Assembly: GCA_036389255.1 (NCBI GenBank)
Contig: DASVQI010000023.1
Location: forward strand, 148,598 to 212,597
Reading direction: 5' to 3'
Origin: JACVRN01 sp036389255
GTDB taxonomy: Bacteria; Acidobacteriota; Blastocatellia; Pyrinomonadales; Pyrinomonadaceae
DNA length: 64,000 nt
In this document: positions 8,933-18,138 of the stretch, piece after piece
Layout: the number at the start of each line of letters is the position of its first letter
Position numbering within the stretch: the first letter of the stretch is position 1
Notes under the pieces: generated by a model
The model's input: the letters and a program-made list of their open reading frames with translations, nothing else
Databases searched by the model: none
Told to the model about the DNA's origin: nothing
Program-made: the position numbers and the translations under genes

Positions 8933-9922
8933 ATGAGACGATTGCAGACAGCAGACAGAGCAGAGGCGCAGGCCCTCACGAACGCGGCCGCCGGTCGTGT
9001 CACGCGCCTGCAATCCGCCATCGAGAGCGTCATCAAGGGCAAGCCGGAGGCTGTGCGGCTGGTCGTGGTGACGCTGATTGCCGGAGGCCACCTGCTGGTG
9101 GAAGACGTGCCGGGCGTGGGCAAGACGACTCTTGCTCAAGCTCTGGCGCGGGCGCTCGACTGCTCGTTCCAGCGCATACAGTTTACCTCCGACCTGCTGC
9201 CATCGGATGTCATAGGGCTCTCCATCTACAACCAGCACTCCGGCATCTTCGAGTGGAAGCCGGGCCCGGTCTTCGCCAACGTGGTGCTGGCGGACGAAAT
9301 CAACCGCACCACGCCCAAGACCCAGTCGGCGCTGCTGGAAGCAATGGCCGAGCGACAGGTGACGATAGAAGGCAACACGCATCCCCTGCCTGAGCCCTTC
9401 ATCGTCGTCGCCACGCAGAACCCTATAGAGCATCACGGAACCTATCCGTTGCCGGAATCACAGCTAGACCGCTTCATGCTACGCTTGCGCATAGGATATC
9501 CGGACGCTGAAGATGAAAAGCAGATAATACGTGACCGCGAGCGCTCCGAGCCTCTGAACGCGCTCAGGCCCGTGATGACGGGCGAGGATATAGTGGAGCT
9601 ACAGCAGGCTGTCTCAGAGGTGTCTGTGGACGACGCGCTCGTGGATTACCTGATGCGAATCGTCGCGGCCACGCGCGATTCCGAGATGCTTGATTTAGGC
9701 GTGAGCCCGCGCGGGACGCTCGCGCTCTTTCGCGCCGCGCAGGCGCTGGCCCTGACCGAAGAGCGCAGCTATTGCGTCCCCGACGACATCAAGCGGCTGG
9801 TGCTTCCGGTCTTCGCGCACCGTCTAGTGGTCAGTTCTCGCTTCTCATCCAGCTTGCGCCGCTCGGAAGAGTCCGAAGCCGTCCTGCACGAAATCATCAA
9901 GGCGGTCAGCGTACCGCTTTAA
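8933..9922 (+). CDS. MoxR-family AAA+ ATPase
   Basis: About 329 residues. Walker A is DVPGVGKTTLA, Walker B is LADEINRT, and the arginine-rich sensor region follows PESQLDRFMLRL. MoxR ATPases act as chaperone-like remodelling enzymes, often with a DUF58/VWA partner, in envelope stress or metallo-enzyme maturation. The next gene is a DUF58 protein, the classic partner. The substrate is unknown. The start is ATG 8933. Confidence 0.92.
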   Translation: MRRLQTADRAEAQALTNAAAGRVTRLQSAIESVIKGKPEAVRLVVVTLIAGGHLLVEDVPGVGKTTLAQALARALDCSFQRIQFTSDLLPSDVIGLSIYNQHSGIFEWKPGPVFANVVLADEINRTTPKTQSALLEAMAERQVTIEGNTHPLPEPFIVVATQNPIEHHGTYPLPESQLDRFMLRLRIGYPDAEDEKQIIRDRERSEPLNALRPVMTGEDIVELQQAVSEVSVDDALVDYLMRIVAATRDSEMLDLGVSPRGTLALFRAAQALALTEERSYCVPDDIKRLVLPVFAHRLVVSSRFSSSLRRSEESEAVLHEIIKAVSVPL

Positions 9923-9924
9923 GA

Positions 9925-9973
9925 AGTCTAGAGAGTCAAAACGACTTTCTTTTCTCTCAAGACTCTCCAGACT
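9925..9973 (+). repeat. Hairpin between moxR and the DUF58 gene
   Basis: AGTCTAGAGAGTC (9925-9937) and GACTCTCCAGACT (9961-9973) pair at 12 of 13 positions. They fill nearly the whole 56-base gap between the two genes, just before the DUF58 start. It may lower or separate expression of the second gene. Confidence 0.55.
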
Positions 9974-9978
9974 GTTTT

Positions 9979-11340
9979 ATGCGCTCTTTCCTCAAAAAAG
10001 TTGCCGCGTGGCGCAACGCCATCTTAGGCACGACGCTGGTGCTGCTGGGGATGGTGGCTGCGACGATTACCGTTCTGGCGCGGCGCACCGAAGACGCAGA
10101 GCTTGCCAGCGCTGCGGCCATAGCTTCGCTCGTCATCGCTGCACTTTTGACAATCTTCGTCGTGCCGCCACTGGCACGCTCCGCCCGCTCGGAGTTCGGG
10201 CGCATAGACCTTCCTTTTGAAGTGACGAAGGGCGGGCTTGTCTTCTTAAGCGTGCTCGGCGTTGTGGCCTTTGCCGCATGGAACACTGGCAACAATCTTC
10301 TCTTTCTAGTCTTCTCGCTTCTGCTCTCGACCATGTTCGTAGCGTGGGCTGCGGCGCGCACCTCTTTGCGAGACATGGTGGTGAAGGCCCGCTTCCCCGA
10401 CCACATCTTCGCGGGCGAGCCCGCGCCTGTGATTGTCACGCTCAGAAACGCCAAGAGATTTTTCCCCTCCTTCTCCGTGCTTGTGGAAGCGCGCGGGCCG
10501 GACGAGGTGAGGCAAAGCCCTAAGCGGCGCAAGCGTAAGAGAATCAGATTCACCAAACGCGCGCTCGCATATTTCATGTACGTGCCGCACCGAGCGGCCG
10601 CCGAGCAGCGCGTCGAGCAGCTTTTCGAGCGGCGCGGCCACGTTCTCATCTCAGGCTTTGAAATCTCCACGCGGTTTCCATTCGGCTTCTTTCGCCGCCG
10701 CCGCAGGCTTCGAGCGCGCAACGTTGACCTCATCGTTTATCCCAAGCCTGAGCCCATCAGCGACGAGCTACACCTGCTGCCCCTGAATGCCGGGCAGCAC
10801 CTGTCGCTCAGGCGCGGCGCAGGCTTCGACCTCTTCTCGCTTCGTGATTACCAGCCGCAGGACGACCTTCGACACATAGACTGGAAGGCCACCGCGCGCT
10901 CGCACCGTCTGACGGTTAGGGAGTTTACGGCTGAGGACGAGCGGCGCATCACCATCGCTCTCGATATACGAATCTCGCCCGGCGGGAATGAAAGGGAGCT
11001 GGCCCTGCGTTTCGAAAAGAGCGTCAACTACGCCGCGTCGTTGATAGCCCACTTCATCACCGAGCGCGTGGAAGTTCGACTGGCGCTCGGTGACGAGATG
11101 GGCCGCTACGGCACGGGTCAGGAGCATCTCTATCGCTGCCTGAGAAGGCTCGCGCTCGTCATGCCGAGTCTTGATGAAACGGAAGCCATAGTGTCGCACG
11201 CGGCCGAAGGCACGCGCACGGAAGAGAGCCAGCCGGAGTTGCACATAGCCGACGGCAACTTTGCCATACTGCTGACGACGGCCGCCCCCGGCTCCATCCC
11301 CTCGAACGTCTGGCGCACAAGCTATGTTAAATACTTCTGA
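9979..11340 (+). CDS. DUF58 membrane-anchored protein, MoxR partner
   Basis: About 453 residues. Two N-terminal membrane segments (AILGTTLVLLGMVAATITV and ASLVIAALLTIFVVPPL) are followed by a further hydrophobic pair near residue 90. The C-terminal part carries the DUF58 signature FDLFSLRDYQPQDDLRHIDW followed by WKATARSHRLTVREF. This family is linked to MoxR ATPases, and the domain resembles a von Willebrand A fold. I chose ATG 9979; a long upstream extension to 9772 would overlap moxR and is not credible. The transglutaminase gene that often follows this pair is absent. Confidence 0.88.
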   Translation: MRSFLKKVAAWRNAILGTTLVLLGMVAATITVLARRTEDAELASAAAIASLVIAALLTIFVVPPLARSARSEFGRIDLPFEVTKGGLVFLSVLGVVAFAAWNTGNNLLFLVFSLLLSTMFVAWAAARTSLRDMVVKARFPDHIFAGEPAPVIVTLRNAKRFFPSFSVLVEARGPDEVRQSPKRRKRKRIRFTKRALAYFMYVPHRAAAEQRVEQLFERRGHVLISGFEISTRFPFGFFRRRRRLRARNVDLIVYPKPEPISDELHLLPLNAGQHLSLRRGAGFDLFSLRDYQPQDDLRHIDWKATARSHRLTVREFTAEDERRITIALDIRISPGGNERELALRFEKSVNYAASLIAHFITERVEVRLALGDEMGRYGTGQEHLYRCLRRLALVMPSLDETEAIVSHAAEGTRTEESQPELHIADGNFAILLTTAAPGSIPSNVWRTSYVKYF

Positions 11341-11401
11341 AATATTTTCAGGTTCAAGTTAGAATCTTGTCCGATTCTATAGATTCGAGGAAACAATCCG
11401 T

Positions 11402-13954
11402 TTGTCTTCTGCTTCCGCCTTGGACGCGCCGGTGGCGCGCAATCTTCGGTACTCAACCGCGAGCCTCTGGGTCATAAGCATCTGCTTCATTCTGTCGGGC
11501 GCAACGGGCCTGATTTATGAAGTCCTGTGGGCGCGCATGCTCGGGCTGGTCTTCGGCGCGACGACCTTTGCCATCAGCACTGTGCTGGCGGCGTTCATGG
11601 GCGGGCTTGCGTTGGGGAGCGCCGCCGCAGGGCGCGTGGGCGCGCGTATGAAGCGCCCGCTTCGCGCATACGGCCTGATTGAGATAGCCATAGCCCTGTA
11701 CGCCCTGCTCGTGCCTCTGCTGTTCGGTTTGATTGATAGGCTCTACGCGCTCATCTGGACGGAGTTTCATCCGGGCTTCTACGCCTTCAGCCTCTGGCGC
11801 TTCGTGCTATCGTGCGCGGCGCTGCTCATCCCCACGGCCTTAATGGGAGCGACGCTGCCCGTGCTTTCGGCTGCGCTACTGCTTCGCGCCCGCGAACATT
11901 CTTCTAATGCCGTTGCGCGTCTCTACACCTGCAATCTGGCCGGAGCAATCCTCGGCACGCTCGCGGCGGGCTTCGTGCTGCTCCCGCTCGTGGGACTAAG
12001 AGCCACCATCTGGACTGCCGCGCTCATCAACATAGCCGTGGGCGTCGTCTCAATCATCGCTGACCGCCGCGCCGGCAGCGTCGTTGCGAATGAAGAGCGA
12101 GACGGCTCGCCCGCAAGCGACGATGAGCGGGAAGCTGACGGGCAGGCTGGCCGCGAGAGCGAAGAGGATGAAGAACGCGCCGATGATGCTCTGCGTTTCG
12201 GCGGAAAGAGGTTCTGGCTCTTCTGTGCGGCGGTTTCCGGCTTCGTCACCATCAGCACGCAGGTCGCTTGGACGCGAGTGCTGACGATGATTATCGGCTC
12301 AAGCACCTACGCTTTCAGTCTGGTGGTGGCGCTCTTCCTGCTGGGGCTCGCGCTCGGAGCCTATATCGTCGGTCGCACGCGTTTGGCTTCGCGGCTGCGC
12401 GCTGCTCTCCTGTGGGTAGAGCTTTTGACGGGCGCGAGCATTCTGCTGAGCGTCTGGTTCATCAACAGAGCGCCGGGGCTACTCTTCAGTCAAGGCACGC
12501 GGCTTGGCGTTAATTCATGGACGGGCCTGCTGGCTCTGCAAGGCGCGACCGCCGCGCTGATAGTCCTCGTTCCGGCTGTCCTGATGGGGATGGTCATGCC
12601 GCTAGTGCTTGTCTGGGCCGAGAGCAACCTGCGCGAGATGCGCGTGCGCCTTGTCGGGCGCAGCTACGCCGTCAACACTCTGGGCGCTATTACCGGAGCC
12701 TTCCTCACGGGCTTTCTCTTCATCCCGAAGATAGGCACGCGATTCACAATCCTGTTCGCGGGCTGGCTCTGTCTGATAGTCGCGGCGCTAGCCTACAGGC
12801 CCGTGCGCGGGAACGTGGACACGCTTTTGATAAGACGCATCTTGGCCGTCGCCGCAGCCCTTGTTCTTCCGCTCATACTGTTTCGCTTTGTACCGCGCTT
12901 AAACAGCGCAGACCTCTCCGTAGGAGTTTACGACCGCCTCGCGCGGGGCTTGGCCCACACGCAGGGGAGCGCCGCCGGAGGCGATGGCCGTGTCTTCAGC
13001 CCGGAGACGAACCGGGTGCTGATGTACGAGGAAGGGCCGACGGCGACCGTCACCGTGCGCGAGGACTGGGGCATAACTTCTATGGCGATTAACGGGCGCA
13101 CTAATGCTTCGGACAATTTCGCCAAAGACGGCGACATGGCTACGCAGGTGATGGTGGGACAACTCCCGCTTCTGATTGCGCCGCGCACGGACACGGGGCT
13201 GATTGTCGGCTACGCTTCCGGCGTCAGCGTGGGCTCAATGCTTCAGTCGGAGCTTCGCTCGCTCGAATGCGTAGAGCTTGAGCCCGTGACGGTCAAGGCT
13301 GCGGAGAAGTTCTTCGAGCACGTCAACAATCGCCCTACAAAGGACGCGCGCCTGCGGCTAATAATTGACGACGCGCGCACGTACCTGCGCGTTGTCCCCA
13401 CGCAATACGACATCATAGTCAGCGAGCCCAGCCATCCGTGGGTTCCCGGCGTTGCCAATCTCTTCACGAAAGAGTTTTTCGAGCTTGGCAATACGCGGCT
13501 CAAGGATGACGGGGTCTTCGTGCAGTGGGTGCAGATTTACCAGCTTTCGACGGACAGCCTGCGCTCCGTGCTGGCTACGTACCGGAGCGTCTTCCCGCAC
13601 GTCATGATGTTTCGCGTCGGAGGTGTCACGGAAGGGAAGGATTTGATTCTGGTGGGAAGCCGCGCGCCTCTCTCGCTCGACCGTGTCGAAGAGCGCATGC
13701 GCGACCCGCTCATCAAAGCGGAGCTTGAGCGCATAGGAGTTCGGAGCAAGCAGGACGTGGAGACTTGGTACGTCTGCGACGAAGCGGAGCTTGGCCCGGC
13801 CGTCGCGGGCGCTCCCATCAACACGGACGACAACATGCGTATAGAGAACCGCGCCCCGCGCGAAGCCTTCCTGCCTCTGATGCAAGCCAACTCAGCGTGG
13901 ATAGAAAAGCTGGCTGCGGCAGGCCAGCAACGGCTGCTTAAGGCTAACCGGTGA
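11402..13954 (+). CDS. Fused multi-span membrane protein with spermidine-synthase-like domain
   Basis: About 850 residues. The first 490 or so hold some 10-12 hydrophobic segments starting VISICFILSGATGLIYEVLWARM, the phrase typical of fused MFS/spermidine synthase proteins. A charged insert of about 45 residues (DEREADGQAGRESEEDEERAD) splits the membrane part near residue 250. The C-terminal 320 residues look like a Rossmann spermidine synthase domain: nucleotide loop LIVGYASGVSVGSML, then ELEPVTVKAA and SEPSHPWVPGVANLF. The start is TTG 11402, with GAGGAAA upstream. Whether it makes polyamine or only binds decarboxylated SAM is unknown. Confidence 0.8.
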   Translation: MSSASALDAPVARNLRYSTASLWVISICFILSGATGLIYEVLWARMLGLVFGATTFAISTVLAAFMGGLALGSAAAGRVGARMKRPLRAYGLIEIAIALYALLVPLLFGLIDRLYALIWTEFHPGFYAFSLWRFVLSCAALLIPTALMGATLPVLSAALLLRAREHSSNAVARLYTCNLAGAILGTLAAGFVLLPLVGLRATIWTAALINIAVGVVSIIADRRAGSVVANEERDGSPASDDEREADGQAGRESEEDEERADDALRFGGKRFWLFCAAVSGFVTISTQVAWTRVLTMIIGSSTYAFSLVVALFLLGLALGAYIVGRTRLASRLRAALLWVELLTGASILLSVWFINRAPGLLFSQGTRLGVNSWTGLLALQGATAALIVLVPAVLMGMVMPLVLVWAESNLREMRVRLVGRSYAVNTLGAITGAFLTGFLFIPKIGTRFTILFAGWLCLIVAALAYRPVRGNVDTLLIRRILAVAAALVLPLILFRFVPRLNSADLSVGVYDRLARGLAHTQGSAAGGDGRVFSPETNRVLMYEEGPTATVTVREDWGITSMAINGRTNASDNFAKDGDMATQVMVGQLPLLIAPRTDTGLIVGYASGVSVGSMLQSELRSLECVELEPVTVKAAEKFFEHVNNRPTKDARLRLIIDDARTYLRVVPTQYDIIVSEPSHPWVPGVANLFTKEFFELGNTRLKDDGVFVQWVQIYQLSTDSLRSVLATYRSVFPHVMMFRVGGVTEGKDLILVGSRAPLSLDRVEERMRDPLIKAELERIGVRSKQDVETWYVCDEAELGPAVAGAPINTDDNMRIENRAPREAFLPLMQANSAWIEKLAAAGQQRLLKANR

Positions 13955-13983
13955 TTGTCGGAATCCGTTAATCTGTTAGTCGA

Positions 13984-14130
13984 GCGTAGAGAAGACAGAT
14001 TATCACCGCAGAGACGCAGAGAGACGCGGAGGCTTACGCAGAGAGATTGAATCTTTTCCTCTGCGCCCCCTCAGCGTCTCTCTGCGTCTCTGCGGTGAAG
14101 CTCAATTACCATCACACTCAACTTCCAAAT
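13984..14130 (+). repeat. 147-bp repeat, copy 1 (3' side of hemG)
   Basis: This copy differs from the copy at 15889-16035 at only about 8 of 147 positions, in the same orientation. Inside it, ATCACCGCAGAGACGCAGAG pairs with CTCTGCGTCTCTGCGGTGA, so each copy can form a long hairpin. The core words also occur at 42275-42342. Confidence 0.85.
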
Positions 14131-14142
14131 TGTGACGCATTA

Positions 14143-14415
14143 CCTGTTTTCCTCGCCAAAACAGAAAAATTCGTCACCGCCACGGATGTTTTTCAGGTCG
14201 CCGCACGAAAATTTCCGGTTGCCACGCCTGTTTTTCTCATCGCCGCACTTGTTTTTCGCAAAACCTCGCATGTTTTTGGCGTCGCTGCACGTGTTTTTCC
14301 GACTGCCACACGTGTTTTTGGCAAAACCTCGCATGTTTTTCCCATCGCCGCGCACGTTTTTCGCAAAACTGCGGCTGTTTTTCTGATTGTTGCGGCTGTT
14401 TTTATCGCAGGGCTT
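14143..14415. repeat. Degenerate 21-bp tandem repeat array, about 13 units
   Basis: Consecutive 21-bp units share a core GTTTTTC followed by a GC-rich half such as CATCGCCGCA or GCAAAACCTCG. The phase is kept exactly over 273 bases. The last unit overlaps the hemG stop codon. Because 21 is a multiple of 3, all frames stay open and give a false 123-residue open frame on the plus strand; I do not call it a gene. Confidence 0.9.
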
Positions 14416-15850
14416 TGATTATCTCGTCGGCTGCGCGTTCGGCTCCGCGTATGCAGTCGGGCAGGCCAGCGCCGTGATAGGCGTTCCCGGCAAGTTGCAG
14501 CGAGCCCAGCGCGTAGACTCTCTGCTTGATGCGGGCGACTCTTTCCAGATGTCCAATCATATACTGGGCCATAGAGCGCGGCCATTTCTCCACGACGGAA
14601 AAGAGCGGGGGCTCTTCTATGCCAAGGAGCGCGCGTAAATCTTCCAGCACGCGCCGCTTCATCTCTTCTTCATCCAGCGCGAACATCTCCGGCTGCAACG
14701 CGCCGCCGACGAAAGCGCGCAGGGCAGCGTGTCCGTCCGGCGCTCGCCCCTTGAACTTGACGCTCGTGAAGGTGCAGGCCAGTACTGCGCGCCGCTCAGC
14801 GAAAGGCACCACGAAGCCGAAGCCGTCCAGAGGATGAGGAATCGCATCGCGCCGCCAGCCGAAGTTAATCGTGGCGGTAGAGGCGTAAGGAATGGCTTCA
14901 AGCTCTGAAGCGAGTTGAGAGTCTACTTCGCTCAGAAGCGAGCTGGCCGCGTAGGCCGGAAGCGCAATGCAAACCGCGTCGGCACGAATCTTTTCCTCCC
15001 CGTAGATTTGAATCGTCCACTCGCGTCTCTCCTTATCAAAACTGATGCGCTCTACGCCTCTGTTTAGATGAATCGTTCCCGCAGGCAGTCTCGCGGCAAG
15101 CGTGTCGGAGAGAAGCTGCATGCCTTCATCAAGAGAGAGAAAGAGGCTGTAGCGTGCGCCGCTCGTGCCTTGTCTTTCCTCGCGCGACACTCTGCGGCGC
15201 GCGTTCCACATGGCCCAGATGAGGCTGCGGTGCTTGCGCTCCATCTCAAGAAAGCGCGGCATGGTCGCCTTCAGGCTCAGCTTCTCAGGGTCTGCCGTGT
15301 AGATGCCTCCGACCATAGGCTGCGCCATTCGCTCAAGCGCCTCGCGCCCGAAGCGGCGGCGAACGAACTCCGCAAGGCTCTCGTCCGCCGGGCCGTTCTC
15401 ATACACGCGGCGCGGCAGTAGAAGCTCAAGCGCCATGCGAGCCTTTCCCGTCCAACTGAAAATCCCTGAAGTGACGAAGGGCAGGAGGCGCGACGGAGCC
15501 AGAAGCTGAAAGCCTTCGGGGACGGGAAGCAGCCTGCCTTTACGTACTATGAAGCTGCGGCGGTGAGCGCTGTTGGTCTGAATCAGGCGCTCTTCCAGCC
15601 CGAGGCGTCGCGCAAGCTCAAGGGCTTCGGGCTTTTCGGAGATGAAAGAGTCCGGCCCTGTCTCAAGCAGGAATCCGTCGCGCCTGACGGTGCGAATCGT
15701 GCCGCCCACGCGCCCGGAGCGCTCAAGCAGCAGGACTTCCAGATTGAAGGGAAGAGAAGCGCGGCTGCGCTCAATCAGTTGATGAGCCGCCGCCAGCCCA
15801 CTGATTCCGCCGCCAATGACGACTACTCTCTTTTTCCCTTCGCTCTGCAT
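14402..15850 (-). CDS. hemG: Protoporphyrinogen/coproporphyrinogen oxidase (HemG/HemY type)
   Basis: An FAD enzyme that oxidises protoporphyrinogen IX or coproporphyrinogen III late in haem synthesis. The dinucleotide motif VVVIGGGISGLAAAHQL opens the protein. It is followed by LLERSGRVGGTIRTV, the PMVGGIYTADPEKLSLKATM motif of the HemY family, and a final NAYHGAGLPDCIRGAERAADE flavin motif. It has 482 residues, normal for the family. It is in line with hemE and hemH but separated from them by an epimerase gene and a 147-bp repeat. Which porphyrin it uses cannot be told from the sequence alone. Confidence 0.93.
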   Translation of the reverse strand: MQSEGKKRVVVIGGGISGLAAAHQLIERSRASLPFNLEVLLLERSGRVGGTIRTVRRDGFLLETGPDSFISEKPEALELARRLGLEERLIQTNSAHRRSFIVRKGRLLPVPEGFQLLAPSRLLPFVTSGIFSWTGKARMALELLLPRRVYENGPADESLAEFVRRRFGREALERMAQPMVGGIYTADPEKLSLKATMPRFLEMERKHRSLIWAMWNARRRVSREERQGTSGARYSLFLSLDEGMQLLSDTLAARLPAGTIHLNRGVERISFDKERREWTIQIYGEEKIRADAVCIALPAYAASSLLSEVDSQLASELEAIPYASTATINFGWRRDAIPHPLDGFGFVVPFAERRAVLACTFTSVKFKGRAPDGHAALRAFVGGALQPEMFALDEEEMKRRVLEDLRALLGIEEPPLFSVVEKWPRSMAQYMIGHLERVARIKQRVYALGSLQLAGNAYHGAGLPDCIRGAERAADEIIKALR

Positions 15851-15888
15851 TTCATCAAGAACAGTTTGATTGTCTTTTACGACGTTGG

Positions 15889-16035
15889 GCGTAGAGAAGA
15901 CAGATTATCACCGCAGAGACGCAGAGAGACGCGGAGGCTTACGCAGAGAGATTGAATCTTCTCCTCTGCGCCCCCTCAGCGTTCCTCTGCGTCTCTGCGG
16001 TGATAATCAATTACCATCACACTCGTCTTCCAAAT
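15889..16035 (+). repeat. 147-bp repeat, copy 2 (5' side of hemG)
   Basis: Direct repeat of 13984-14130 at about 95% identity. It fills the gap between the end of the epimerase gene and the start of hemG, so a hemE-hemH-epimerase transcript must read through its hairpin to reach hemG. Confidence 0.85.
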
Positions 16036-16042
16036 CCATCTA

Positions 16043-17086
16043 CTATTTAACCTGAGCGCTCTCCTGCCATAGCTGAAGCAGTCGCCGCTCCTTTTCCGGG
16101 GCGAGGCCGGCGTAGCGCTCTAAATCTTTCGGGCGCCCGGCATCCCAGCGCAGGGTGTCAAGGATAGTCTCGGCCAGTGGGCGAAACCTGAGCCCTGCGC
16201 GAATGGCCTTGTCGCAGTTCGTAGCTTGAAACCCGGCTCTCTCATACTCTCTCGGTATCCACAGTGGCATCTCCGACCACGGCGTCACGCCCTGCTCCAG
16301 CAGGAAATCATCCGCGACCCATGTGAAAGACGCGTCGCTCGCGGTCGCCGCGCGGCACTCTTCAAGCAGCGCCTTCATGCTTAACCTGTAATCCGGCCCC
16401 GTCACGTTGAAGCTGCCAGTCTCGCCTGTCTCAAGCATCTGCATTATCCACCCGGCCACGTCTCTGACATCAATGAGTTGCTTCGGGCGGTCAGGGATGC
16501 CCGGCGCTAGGACTTCACCGCCGCGTTCGATGCGCGACGGCCAGTAGGTGAAGCGGTCGCTGTAATCATGCGGGCCTACTATGAGGCCGACTCGAACGTT
16601 GATGGCCCGGCCGGGCATGGCGCGCTCTGCCTCCTCTTCGCAGAGCGCCTTGAGGCCGCCGTAAGCCGCGCCGTAGTTGACGGCTATGATGGGGCCGGAA
16701 GGGACTAACTCTTCAGCCTCCTTCAACTGCTCCGCCGTGATGCGGTTGACGGGAGTTGATTCGTCAATCGAAGCTTCTTCGGAATCGGAATAGACGGAGA
16801 TGCTTGAGATGAAGACGTAGCGGTCAACGGAATCCCTCAGCGCCTCTGCCGAAGCGCGAACCACGCCGGGCACGTAACCGCAGGTGTCAATCACCGCATC
16901 CCAGCGACGCCCGCCGAGCGCGCTCAGGTCGCCGCGCCTGTCGCCGCGCAGCCGCTCCACCTGCGGGAACAATTCCGGATTACGGCGGCCACGATTGAAG
17001 AGCGTCACCTGGTGACCGCCGGCAAGCGCAGTCTCCACCATTTGACGACCCAGAAATACAGTCCCGCCCAGAATCAAGATATTCAA
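16043..17086 (-). CDS. NAD-dependent epimerase/dehydratase (extended SDR)
   Basis: About 347 residues with a Rossmann NAD-binding start MNILILGGTVFLGRQM (GxxxxxG class) and DTCGYVPG. The active-site tyrosine region is less regular than usual: VNYGAAYGGLKALCEEEAE suggests YxxxK-like spacing (Y...K). It is related to the isoflavone-reductase/atypical SDR and NAD-epimerase proteins found in many soil bacteria. It overlaps the hemH stop by 4 bases (ATGA), so it is translationally coupled within the haem operon. A role in haem synthesis is not known. Confidence 0.8.
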   Translation of the reverse strand: MNILILGGTVFLGRQMVETALAGGHQVTLFNRGRRNPELFPQVERLRGDRRGDLSALGGRRWDAVIDTCGYVPGVVRASAEALRDSVDRYVFISSISVYSDSEEASIDESTPVNRITAEQLKEAEELVPSGPIIAVNYGAAYGGLKALCEEEAERAMPGRAINVRVGLIVGPHDYSDRFTYWPSRIERGGEVLAPGIPDRPKQLIDVRDVAGWIMQMLETGETGSFNVTGPDYRLSMKALLEECRAATASDASFTWVADDFLLEQGVTPWSEMPLWIPREYERAGFQATNCDKAIRAGLRFRPLAETILDTLRWDAGRPKDLERYAGLAPEKERRLLQLWQESAQVK

Positions 17087-18129
17087 GTTGCGCTCCCCTG
17101 TTGGTTACTCGCCGGCGGGCGCGTCATACCGGGCAGGCAACATGCGGACGGGTAACCGCAAGCCTTTATGCCGCGCGTGCCCAAATAGCGCGGAGTCACG
17201 CCCGTATCCACGCGCTCAAGGATAAGCTCTCGAATCATGCTGATGAAGGCCGGGTGCGTGCCAGCCGTCGCAGCCCTGAGCATATTTATGCCAAGCTCAG
17301 CCGCCAGAGCCTTCGCTTCCGTATCAAGGTCGTAGAGCACCTCCATGTGGTCTGAGATGAAGCCCACGGGAGAGACTACAACGTCGCTCGCGCCGTCCTG
17401 CTTCAGCTCCCTCAGATAATCGCAGATGTCCGGCTCAAGCCACTTTTGAGTGGGCGGGCCACTGCGGCTCTGAAAGACCAGCCGCCAGCTTTCGTGCTTG
17501 ACCTGTCCGGCTATCAGGCGCGACGCTTCCTGTAGCTGCGCTTCGTAATCGGAATTGTCCGACATCGCAAGAGGTATGCTGTGCGCGGTGAATGCCAGAT
17601 GCGCGGCCTCTCTTCGCCCCGAAGGGATTTTCTCAAGCGCGGCGCGGACATGCTCAACGTTCGCTTCTATGAAACCCGGATGATTGTAGAAGGGGCGAAG
17701 CTTTTCTATCACGGGCGCTCGCTCCCCGACCTCTTCGCGCGCACGCGTAATGTTCTCCTGGTACTGTCTGCAACCGGAATAAGAGCTATACGCGGAAGTG
17801 GCGAAGCAGAGCGCGCGCCTGATTCCGTCTTCCGTCATCGTGCGGAGCGTGTCGGCCAGCATTGGGTGCCAGTTGCGATTTCCCCAGTAGACGGGAAGGC
17901 GCGGGCCGTTCCGCTCAAGCTCTTCACGTAGCGCGGCTATTAGCGCGCGGTTCTGCGCGTTGATGGGGCTGACGCCGCCGAACATCTCGTAATGGTGCGC
18001 GACCTCAAGCATGCGCTCGCGCGGCACGTTTCTGCCTCGCAGCACGTTCTCAAGAAAAGGCATGACCTCATCCATCCCCTCCGGCCCGCCGAAAGAGAGG
18101 ATTAGAATTGCATCGAATGGTTGATTCAT
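17083..18129 (-). CDS. hemH: Ferrochelatase
   Basis: Inserts Fe2+ into a porphyrin as a late step of haem synthesis. It has 348 residues, the usual length. Family features: LILSFGGPEGMDEVMPFLENVLRGR near the start, the YSSYSGCRQY region, FTAHSIPLAMSD with the catalytic His, and SPVGFISDHMEVLYDLD with a second conserved His and Asp. A cysteine group near the C-terminus (KACGYPSACCLP) recalls the iron-sulfur-binding tail of some bacterial ferrochelatases. The hemE stop is 9 bases upstream and the epimerase ATG overlaps its own stop. Confidence 0.95.
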   Translation of the reverse strand: MNQPFDAILILSFGGPEGMDEVMPFLENVLRGRNVPRERMLEVAHHYEMFGGVSPINAQNRALIAALREELERNGPRLPVYWGNRNWHPMLADTLRTMTEDGIRRALCFATSAYSSYSGCRQYQENITRAREEVGERAPVIEKLRPFYNHPGFIEANVEHVRAALEKIPSGRREAAHLAFTAHSIPLAMSDNSDYEAQLQEASRLIAGQVKHESWRLVFQSRSGPPTQKWLEPDICDYLRELKQDGASDVVVSPVGFISDHMEVLYDLDTEAKALAAELGINMLRAATAGTHPAFISMIRELILERVDTGVTPRYLGTRGIKACGYPSACCLPGMTRPPASNQQGSAT

Positions 18130-18138
18130 CTTAAGGGC

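Noticed and set aside
9772..9978. Upstream extension of the DUF58 protein
   Set aside because: It would lie inside moxR and adds non-homologous Arg-rich sequence; ATG 9979 starts the membrane segment.
14047..14418. A 123-residue plus-strand frame with VFxxAA repeats
   Set aside because: It is translated 21-bp tandem DNA repeat, open because 21 is a multiple of three; no RBS or homologous fold.
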